From the NCBI GenBank assembly GCA_012514915.1, contig JAAYZJ010000405.1, positions 1 to 5,803 of the forward strand: 5,803 bases of DNA, given 5' to 3'. The notes under the pieces were generated by a model, which was given only the letters and a program-made list of their open reading frames with translations, was not told the origin of the DNA and did no database searches. Shown here piece after piece: positions 1-5,803 of the stretch. The stretch is from Lentisphaerota bacterium. Its GTDB lineage: Bacteria > Verrucomicrobiota > Kiritimatiellia > RFP12 > JAAYLN01. The position numbers and the translations under genes are program-made. Position 1 is the stretch's first letter, and every line of letters starts with the position of its first letter.

Positions 1-17
1 ATTCAACCAAGTTGAAT
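1..17. promoter_or_regulatory. Perfect inverted repeat, possible operator
   Basis: The arms ATTCAAC (1-7) and GTTGAAT (11-17) are exact reverse complements around a 3-nt CAA centre. The repeat is AT-rich in otherwise GC-rich DNA and ends 36 bp before the -35 element of the predicted promoter. Its size fits a dimeric helix-turn-helix regulator site. It has no T-run on its right side, so a terminator reading rightwards is unlikely. The left edge of the window cuts it off, so the arms could be longer, and a terminator for a gene lying to the left cannot be excluded. No regulator gene is visible. Confidence 0.4.
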
Positions 18-32
18 CGCACCCCGTCCTGC

Positions 33-45
33 TGCGCGCGCGCGC
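33..45. repeat. Short alternating GC tract
   Basis: TGCGCGCGCGCGC is a run of strictly alternating pyrimidine and purine between the inverted repeat and the -35 element. Such tracts can adopt left-handed DNA under negative supercoiling. No function is shown here, and a run this short can arise by chance in GC-rich DNA. Confidence 0.35.
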
Positions 46-53
46 CGGCATGC

Positions 54-82
54 GTGACATCCGTGAAGCCATCCTATAGAAT
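54..82 (+). promoter_or_regulatory. Sigma-70-type promoter for the debranching enzyme gene
   Basis: A -35 element GTGACA (54-59, five of six matches to TTGACA) and a -10 element TAGAAT (77-82, five of six matches to TATAAT) are separated by exactly 17 bp. Transcription would start near 88-90, leaving a leader of about 70 nt before the GTG at 159. The AT-rich -10 stands out against the surrounding GC-rich DNA. The match is by eye, and the consensus in this organism is not known. Confidence 0.6.
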
Positions 83-143
83 GAGGAATGAAGTCGTTCA
101 TGGACGTCGAGGCCGAACGGGGCTCGGACGCCGTTGGGGCGGC

Positions 144-149
144 GGGAGA
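144..149 (+). promoter_or_regulatory. Ribosome binding site deciding the GTG start
   Basis: GGGAGA contains GGAG (145-148), which can pair with the 16S rRNA tail, and lies about 9-10 nt before the GTG at 159. The in-frame alternatives are poorer. The TTG at 12 lies inside the inverted repeat and upstream of the promoter. The ATG at 81 overlaps the -10 element, and the peptide from there to residue 49 is Arg/Gly-rich and looks like translated non-coding DNA. Confidence 0.5.
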
Positions 150-158
150 ACCATCATC

Positions 159-3100
159 GTGCCGAAATTGGCTCAGCAACCCCCTCCGGGCGCCTCGCGA
201 CTCGCCTGCGCCGGCGATATCCTCGTTTTTTCGCTGCACACGCCCGGCGGCCAGGCCGGAAGCGCCTTCCTCCGCACGAACCTGGGACATGCCGACCGGC
301 GCCGCGAGGAGATCGTGGCCCACACCGAGTCCAACCGCCCCTTTCTGGCGGCCGACTGGCATGACATTCCCATGACGCCGACCGCCCCCGGACACTTTGA
401 AGTCCGGGTGCCGGTCCTCCAGCCAGGCTGGTTCGCGGCCAAAACCTGTTTTCTTCCCGCTGGATCGCAGGCTCCGGAATGGCCCGAAGGCGAGAACACC
501 CGCATCAAGGTGATCCCCGCCGCCACGGCCTGCGCGAACACGCTCTACACCGCGTTCGTGCGGCAATTCACCGGCGATGGACGCGGCACCGCCCCCGGCC
601 ACCTGCAGGGGGCGGTCGATCAACTCGACCAGGCGGGGTACGCCGTCATTCCACCCTCCGGCACATTCCGTAACCTGATCCGCCAACTCGACTTCATCAT
701 CGGCCATCTCGGGTTCCGCATCATCCAGCTTCTGCCGATCCACCCGGCCCCCACGACCTACGCCCGCATGGGACGCTACGGCAGTCCGTTCGCCAGCGGC
801 GACTACTGCACGGTTGATCCCGCCCTCGCGGAGTTCGACACCCGCGCCACGCCGCTGGATCAGTTCCGCGAGCTGGCCGACGCCGTCCACGCACGCCAGG
901 CGCGTCTGTTGATCGACCTCCCCGCCAACCACACCGGCTGGGCCTCGACGTTCCATACCCACCACCCCGAGTGGTTCGTCCGCAACCCCGACGGATCGTT
1001 CAAATCCCCCGGCGCCTGGGGCACGATCTGGGCCGACCTGATCGAGCTCGACTACCGCCACCCCGAACTGCGCGCCGCCATGGCCGAAGTCTTCCTCTTC
1101 TGGTGCCGGCAGGGCGTCGACGGCTTCCGCTGCGACGCGGGCTACATGATCCCCTCCGACACCTGGCGCTACATCGTGGCGCGGGTGCGCCAGTCCTATC
1201 CGCAAACGCTGTTCCTCCTCGAGGGACTGGGGGGCAAGCTCGAGACGACCGACACCCTCCTGACCGAGGCCAACCTCGACTGGGCCTATTCCGAGCTGTT
1301 TCAGACCGAGGACCGGTGGGCACTCGAGCGTTACCTGCCCGAAGCCATCGCCCGTTCGCAGCGGCTAGGCCCCCTCATTCATTTCGCCGAGACTCACGAC
1401 AACAACCGCCTCGCGGCGCGCGGCGCCGGCTATGCCCGGATGCGGACGGCACTGGCGGCCCTGCTCTCGCACAGCGGTGCCTTCGGCATCACCAACGGCG
1501 TCGAATGGCTGGCCACCGAGAAGATCGACGTCCACGGCGCCGCGTCGCTCAACTGGGGCGCGGCGGAGCATCAGATCGACGCCATCCGGCGGTTGAACCG
1601 CCTGCTGGCCCGCCATCCCGCCTTCACGTTCGACGCCACCGTCGAGCTCGTCCAGAGCGGGGTCGGCAACGTCCTGGTGGCACGGCGCCGCGACGCGCGG
1701 GGACACGCACTGCTGGTTCTCGTCAATCTCGACGCCAATCGCGCCCAGACGGCCGAGTGGTCCGGCGAGGCCGGAACTTCGTCCCACACCTGGGATCTGC
1801 TGACGGGACAGGAGGTGCGTCTCCACCGACACGGCACCCACACCACCTTCGATCTGCACCCCGGCGAAGTCCGCTGCCTGACGGACGACACCGATGACCT
1901 CGCGCTGCTGCACGACGAGGCAACCGGTGGTTTCACCGAGCCCGAATCGATCCGGCTGCGGCGGCGCAACCTGCTCGCCATGCACCTCTACTGCCAAATC
2001 ACGGGACGCGACAGTCTGCCGGCCCGATTGGAGCCGAACGATCTGGGCGAATCCTTCAGCCGCGATCCCCACGCCTACTGCGCCTTCTGCGCCGACGCCG
2101 CGACCGGACGCCGTCCGTCCGAGGGAAACCGGATGCTGCCGCCGGTCATCACCTGGCAATGGCCGCAGGATGTCCGTCGCGTCGTCATCCTGCCGCCAGG
2201 GTTTCTCCTCCTCGTCCGCGCCGACGCCCCGTTCCGCGTCGCGCTGGAACAGGACAACCGCGTCCTCCGCTCCGCCGAAAGCCTCGCACTCGCCGACGGC
2301 ACGCAGGGCACCGTCCTGATGCCCGCCGAGCGACTGACCGGCGCCCTGACCCTGAACCTGACGCGCTTCGGCCCGTCCGGTGCCCAGCACGCCACGGCCA
2401 ACGTCCACGCGCTTGAGCCCGCCGACGCCGTCCGCGTGAATCTGAAGATCGATGCGGCGCGGATCCGCGCCAACGAGGACTATGCGCTGCTGACCAACGG
2501 GTGCGGCGCCATGGCGCAGATCCGGGCTGCCTGGGGCACGGTGCTGAGCCAGTACGACGCCCTGCTGGCCGTCAATCCCAACGTCCGGGTGCCCGACAAC
2601 CGGCGGGTCTTCTTCACCCGCTGCCGCGCCTGGGTGCGCTACCGGGGGTACTCCTACGCTCTCGACGCCACCTGCGCCGAATCGTTCCAGGCCGACCCGG
2701 GAGGCACACAGGCCATCTGGTGTTTCAACACACCCGTCGGCATGGGCCGGCGCACGGCCATCACACTGACCGCCTCGCTCGACCGTGGCCGCAACCGCCT
2801 GCGCCTCTATATCCAGCGCGGGCGCCTGCCCGCGCGCGACACGACGGCCCTCGACAACGGCACCCCCATTACGGTCATCCTGCGACCCGACATCGAGGCG
2901 CGCGATTTCCACACCAAGACCCATGCCGACGCCGCGTGCGAAGCCCGCTTCAGTGCCGCGCTGACCCCCTCTCTCGACGGTTTTCTCTTCCGGCCGCAAC
3001 CCGGCGAGTCGTACCGCATGGCCGTCCAGCCGGGCGCCTTCCAGCACGATCCCGTCTGGTCGCACGGCGTGCCGCATCCCGAAGAGGCCGACCGCGGACT

Positions 3101-4436
3101 GGGGCCGCAAACCGACCTCTTCAGCCCCGGCTGGTTCTCGATCGATCTGGCCGGCGGCGGAACGGCCATCCTGACGGCGGCCACGGAGGCCGACTTCGAA
3201 CCGCCCCCCCCGAACGCTCATCCCGCGCCCTCCCCCGCGTCCAACCTGCCGCTCGCCGAAACCCTGGAGCGTGCCCTCGACACCTTCGTTGTCCGCCGCG
3301 ACAGCCGCAACACCGTCATCGCCGGCTATCCCTGGTTTCTCGACTGGGGACGCGACACTTTGATCGCTCTCCGCGGCCTGACGGCGGCCGGCCGCGCCGC
3401 GGAGGCGCTCGAGATTCTGCGCGAGTTCGGCCGCCTCGAGGTTGACGGCACCCTGCCCAACATGATCCGCGGCGAGGATCACGGCAACCGCGAGACCTCC
3501 GATGCTCCGCTCTGGTTCATGGTCGCCGCGGGCGACATCATCGATGCGTTCGGCGCGCGCATGGTGCTGCGGGCATCGTGCGGGCAGCGCCCTTTGCGCG
3601 CGGTGCTGGCCTCGATCGTCGAGCACACGCTGGCGGGCACGCCGAACGGCATCCGGGTCGACCCCGACTCCGGGCTCGTTTTCAGTCCGCCGCATTTCAC
3701 CTGGATGGACACCAATTATCCGGCCGCCACGCCGCGCCAGGGCTATCCGGTCGAAATCCAGGCACTCTGGATCGCCGGGCTGGCGCTGATGCGCCAGTGC
3801 CTGCGCGACAACCGCTTCGTTGAGCTCGAAGGGCGCGCCCGCGCGTCGTTGCTGCGCCGCTTTGTCCTGCCCGGGGGGTGGCTGGCCGATTCGCTGCGCG
3901 CGGAACCCGGCCAGCCGGCCGCGACGGCGATTCCCGAAGACGCCCTGCGCCCGAACCAGCTGCTGGCCGTCACACTCGAAGCCGTTCCCCCGGCCGGACC
4001 CGTGGCGCAGGCCGTCGTCCGCGCCTGCGAGCAACTGCTGGTCCCCGGCGCGATCCGCAGCCTGGCCGACCGCCCCGTGCAGGAGGCGCAACCCGTCGAG
4101 GGATCCGGTGGGCTGCTCAACGACCCGCACCATCCCTACTGGGGACACTACCGGGGCGACGAGGACACCCGCCGCAAACCCGCCTACCACAACGGCACGG
4201 CGTGGGGCTGGCCCTTCCCGCTCTATTGCGAGGCCCTGCTGCAGGTGTATGGTCCCCGCGCGAAAGCTCCGGCCCGCGCCCTGCTGGCCTCGGCCCGCAC
4301 GCTCCTGGAGACCGGCTGTCTCGGCAACCTGCCCGAAATCGTCGATGGCGACGCGCCCCACCGGCAGCGCGGCTGCGGCGCCCAGGCGTGGAGTGTCTCG
4401 GAACTGCTGCGCGTGTGGAAGATGGTGGAGCGCTAG
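159..4436 (+). CDS. Bifunctional glycogen debranching enzyme (GH13 + GH133 fusion)
   Basis: Predicted cytoplasmic alpha-glucan debranching enzyme of about 1425 residues, numbered here from GTG 159; no signal peptide or membrane segment is seen. Residues 15-125 form an N-terminal beta domain. Residues 161-491 are a GH13 barrel with all four conserved regions: LIDLPANHTG (251-260), GFRCD with nucleophile D326, FLLEG with acid/base E355, and FAETHD with H413 and D414. A beta-sandwich follows (492-578), then an unassigned beta-rich part (596-770). A GDE_N-like domain (771-1011) carries LLTNGCGAMAQ and RPDIEARDFH. A Pro-rich linker (1014-1031) leads to a GH133/GDE_C domain with AGYPWFLDWGRDT (1055-1067), TSDAPLWF, FTWMD, GYPVEIQALW, YHNGTAWGW (1343-1351), EIVDGD and GCGAQAWSVSELLR near the end. 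Family knowledge predicts 4-alpha-glucanotransferase plus amylo-1,6-glucosidase activity in one chain, as in eukaryotic debranching enzyme. The GH13 half might instead hydrolyse. The gene looks monocistronic behind its own promoter, and the frame is intact throughout. The fold and family are secure; the exact GH13 reaction is inferred. Confidence 0.92.
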   Translation: MPKLAQQPPPGASRLACAGDILVFSLHTPGGQAGSAFLRTNLGHADRRREEIVAHTESNRPFLAADWHDIPMTPTAPGHFEVRVPVLQPGWFAAKTCFLPAGSQAPEWPEGENTRIKVIPAATACANTLYTAFVRQFTGDGRGTAPGHLQGAVDQLDQAGYAVIPPSGTFRNLIRQLDFIIGHLGFRIIQLLPIHPAPTTYARMGRYGSPFASGDYCTVDPALAEFDTRATPLDQFRELADAVHARQARLLIDLPANHTGWASTFHTHHPEWFVRNPDGSFKSPGAWGTIWADLIELDYRHPELRAAMAEVFLFWCRQGVDGFRCDAGYMIPSDTWRYIVARVRQSYPQTLFLLEGLGGKLETTDTLLTEANLDWAYSELFQTEDRWALERYLPEAIARSQRLGPLIHFAETHDNNRLAARGAGYARMRTALAALLSHSGAFGITNGVEWLATEKIDVHGAASLNWGAAEHQIDAIRRLNRLLARHPAFTFDATVELVQSGVGNVLVARRRDARGHALLVLVNLDANRAQTAEWSGEAGTSSHTWDLLTGQEVRLHRHGTHTTFDLHPGEVRCLTDDTDDLALLHDEATGGFTEPESIRLRRRNLLAMHLYCQITGRDSLPARLEPNDLGESFSRDPHAYCAFCADAATGRRPSEGNRMLPPVITWQWPQDVRRVVILPPGFLLLVRADAPFRVALEQDNRVLRSAESLALADGTQGTVLMPAERLTGALTLNLTRFGPSGAQHATANVHALEPADAVRVNLKIDAARIRANEDYALLTNGCGAMAQIRAAWGTVLSQYDALLAVNPNVRVPDNRRVFFTRCRAWVRYRGYSYALDATCAESFQADPGGTQAIWCFNTPVGMGRRTAITLTASLDRGRNRLRLYIQRGRLPARDTTALDNGTPITVILRPDIEARDFHTKTHADAACEARFSAALTPSLDGFLFRPQPGESYRMAVQPGAFQHDPVWSHGVPHPEEADRGLGPQTDLFSPGWFSIDLAGGGTAILTAATEADFEPPPPNAHPAPSPASNLPLAETLERALDTFVVRRDSRNTVIAGYPWFLDWGRDTLIALRGLTAAGRAAEALEILREFGRLEVDGTLPNMIRGEDHGNRETSDAPLWFMVAAGDIIDAFGARMVLRASCGQRPLRAVLASIVEHTLAGTPNGIRVDPDSGLVFSPPHFTWMDTNYPAATPRQGYPVEIQALWIAGLALMRQCLRDNRFVELEGRARASLLRRFVLPGGWLADSLRAEPGQPAATAIPEDALRPNQLLAVTLEAVPPAGPVAQAVVRACEQLLVPGAIRSLADRPVQEAQPVEGSGGLLNDPHHPYWGHYRGDEDTRRKPAYHNGTAWGWPFPLYCEALLQVYGPRAKAPARALLASARTLLETGCLGNLPEIVDGDAPHRQRGCGAQAWSVSELLRVWKMVER

Positions 4437-4448
4437 CGTTCGCTGCGC
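4430..4448. terminator. GC-rich hairpin over the overlapping stop codons
   Basis: GCGC (4430-4433) can pair with GCGC (4445-4448). Inside it, after a bulged T, AGC (4435-4437) pairs with GCT (4442-4444) around a GTTC loop. The stem covers both stop codons. Neither strand has a T-run after it, so it is not a classical intrinsic terminator. It could act as a weak bidirectional attenuator or protect 3' ends, or it may be a by-product of GC-rich sequence. Confidence 0.25.
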
Positions 4449-5803
4449 GGGATCTCCAGCACGAACAGCACGGGGTGCCCCCAGAAGCGCCGGCCGAAAC
4501 CGCCGTTGTCGAGGATGACCAGGAAGGAGCCGTCGTTCGAGATGTTCATGCCCCAGACGCCGTCGCCGCAGGAGAGGCCGTACTTCTCGAAGAGGGTCTC
4601 GCCGAAGAACCCCAGGATCTTCCGCTTACCGGTCGCGATCTCGTACTGGTAGACCAGCATGGTGCCGGACTCCCGCGGCACCCAGTAGACAAACCGCTGG
4701 TCGGGCGACATGACCATCTGCAGCACGGGGAACGCCTCGGGCCGTCCCGACACGCCGAGCACTTCGAGCTGCGGGCCCCGCTCCCAGTCGGGGCGGAAGC
4801 GGACAAAAACCCCGCCGTAGTCGGTGTAGTAGCGCCCCTCGCGGTCCGGCCCCGCCGCCCAGGCCCCGTGCGACTGCTGGTTCGTCTTGCCGGGATAGAC
4901 GGGGATCTCCACCTCGTGCCGCTTGAAGCGGTTCCGTTCGGGATCGTAACTGAGGAAGCGGAAGGGGCGCTCACTGACCTCGGCGTTCCAGAAGTGCCCC
5001 GTCTCCGGATCGAGGAATGTGGCCCGCGGTCCCCATTTCCAGCCGTTGGGCGGCGAACCGGCGTAGCGCACCTGGCGGGTGTTGACATCGTAGCAGAGCA
5101 CGCTGGTGGAGACTTCGCCGCTGGCAAAGAAGATGCCCCGCCGCGTGTCCAGACGATGATTCGGGAGGCTCTGGCCGATCAGGGGCACACCGTGGTTCTC
5201 CACCCGACCGGAATCGAGGTTGAAGCTGAAGAGCCAGGAGCCGCGGTATCCCGCCTTGTACCACTCCTCCGTTGGATACGGACCGTGGTGGGTCGCTCCC
5301 CAGACGGAGCCGTCGGGCATGACGTCCATGTGCCCGTGAATTTTTCCATCGCTGTAGGTCTCGGGTGTCCAGCCCAGCGGACTGGTGAGGTTGACGAGGC
5401 GCTCCAAGCGCCCCGGACGCCCCCTGCCCGGCTGGTAGACATAGATGTTGAGCTGCGCCCCCTTGCCGCGGTGGTCGCCTGCCGCCATGATGAAGCGGTT
5501 GTCATCACTGCGCGTCACCGCCGCCCAGTTGGCCCAGCCCGCCTGGTAGGCCTCGCCCTCGGGGAAATACTGGGGCTCCATGTCGGGGAGGATCTGGATG
5601 GCGAGTTCCGGCACCTCGTGCGCCACGGTGAAGTCCCCCAGCGGATAGCCGGGGAATCCCGCCGGAGCTTCGAGGAAGGCTTTCGTGCGGAGGGTGACGA
5701 ACTCCCGCTTCAGCCGCAGCCCGGCCACGTCGTAGAGCGCGTTGATCTCCGCGCGCCGCTTCTCCGACGCGGTCAGGCGCGCAAAGGTGGCGGTCAGGTC
5801 GGG
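4433..5803 (-). CDS. Probable seven-bladed beta-propeller protein, 5' end missing
   Basis: The C-terminal 456 residues of a protein whose frame stays open to the window edge, so the true start lies to the right. The GTG at 5728 has no ribosome binding site and is probably internal. Residues are numbered here from the edge. The first 60 or so are charged and probably helical. From about 95 there are seven repeats of roughly 40 residues with the propeller pattern of a D/N-G or D-x-x-x-G turn followed by strands ending in F/Y-x-x-D/N or V/I-Y/F (for example MDVMPDGSVWGATHHG, FLSYDPERNRF, MNISNDGSFLVILD). His-rich segments IHGHMD (155-160), THHG (171-174), NH (215-216) and QQSHGAW (309-315) lie between or within blades. 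Propellers of the SMP-30, virginiamycin B lyase and oligogalacturonate lyase types use such loops, but I do not recognise a specific family and assign no reaction. Secretion cannot be judged without the N-terminus. The gene is convergent with the debranching enzyme and shares 4 bp with it, so they are not co-transcribed. Confidence 0.8.
   Translation of the reverse strand, partial: PDLTATFARLTASEKRRAEINALYDVAGLRLKREFVTLRTKAFLEAPAGFPGYPLGDFTVAHEVPELAIQILPDMEPQYFPEGEAYQAGWANWAAVTRSDDNRFIMAAGDHRGKGAQLNIYVYQPGRGRPGRLERLVNLTSPLGWTPETYSDGKIHGHMDVMPDGSVWGATHHGPYPTEEWYKAGYRGSWLFSFNLDSGRVENHGVPLIGQSLPNHRLDTRRGIFFASGEVSTSVLCYDVNTRQVRYAGSPPNGWKWGPRATFLDPETGHFWNAEVSERPFRFLSYDPERNRFKRHEVEIPVYPGKTNQQSHGAWAAGPDREGRYYTDYGGVFVRFRPDWERGPQLEVLGVSGRPEAFPVLQMVMSPDQRFVYWVPRESGTMLVYQYEIATGKRKILGFFGETLFEKYGLSCGDGVWGMNISNDGSFLVILDNGGFGRRFWGHPVLFVLEIPRSER

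Noticed and set aside
81..83. In-frame ATG as start of the debranching enzyme
   Set aside because: It overlaps the -10 element and would add an Arg/Gly-rich tail; GTG 159 has a better-placed ribosome binding site.
88..375. Small + strand frame starting with ATG at the predicted transcription start
   Set aside because: A leaderless start is conceivable, but the peptide is Arg/Pro/Ser-rich, overlaps the conserved N-terminus of the real gene and has no ribosome binding site.
3..1205. Open frame of 400 codons on the - strand
   Set aside because: It is the same in-register shadow of the sense gene, and it runs through the promoter and the inverted repeat.
2501..3445. Open frame of 314 codons on the + strand in another frame
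   Set aside because: It is very rich in Arg and Pro, typical of an out-of-frame reading of GC-rich coding DNA, and lies wholly inside the debranching gene.
1365..4361. Open frame of 998 codons on the - strand inside the debranching gene
   Set aside because: It is in exact codon register with the sense gene and exists because TTA, CTA and TCA are avoided. Its translation is Gly/Arg/Ala-rich with no domain character.
1..5803. tRNA, rRNA, CRISPR array, insertion sequence or phage genes
   Set aside because: No cloverleaf, spaced direct repeats, terminal inverted repeats, transposase or integrase motifs were seen; nearly all bases belong to the two genes.

Overview
The window is GC-rich and has very little non-coding DNA. 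It holds one complete large gene on the + strand and one gene on the - strand that is cut by the right edge. The two genes converge and overlap tail to tail by 4 bp. Nothing in the window is mobile, phage-like, CRISPR-like or an RNA gene. The host is a bacterium with strongly GC-biased third codon positions. The fused debranching-enzyme architecture and an uncharacterised propeller protein would fit the PVC superphylum (Kiritimatiellota, Lentisphaerota, Verrucomicrobiota), but that placement is inference from family memory and not proven by the sequence.

Layout. Positions 1-158 are an upstream control region with a perfect 7-3-7 inverted repeat at the left edge, an alternating GC tract, a good sigma-70-type promoter (GTGACA, 17 bp, TAGAAT) and a leader of about 70 nt. 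Positions 159-4436 (+) encode a protein of about 1425 residues that joins a GH13 (alpha-amylase type) catalytic domain to a GDE_N-like beta domain and a C-terminal GH133 (amylo-alpha-1,6-glucosidase) domain. It is therefore predicted to be a two-activity glycogen/alpha-glucan debranching enzyme. Positions 4433-5803 (-) encode the C-terminal 456 residues of a probable seven-bladed beta-propeller protein of unknown function; its start lies outside the window.

How the parts work together. The debranching enzyme appears to be transcribed from its own promoter, possibly under an operator at the inverted repeat. Its GH13 half would move short maltooligosaccharides away from branch points and its GH133 half would remove the remaining alpha-1,6 glucose. 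The propeller gene is convergent, not in an operon with it, and has no evident functional tie. The most unusual local feature is the junction: both stop codons sit inside one CTAG, within a GC-rich hairpin.

I did not find a convincing previously undescribed multi-gene system. The points worth a second look are the divergent motifs in the debranching enzyme, its unassigned central region, the upstream palindrome, the overlapping stops and the His-rich loops of the propeller protein.
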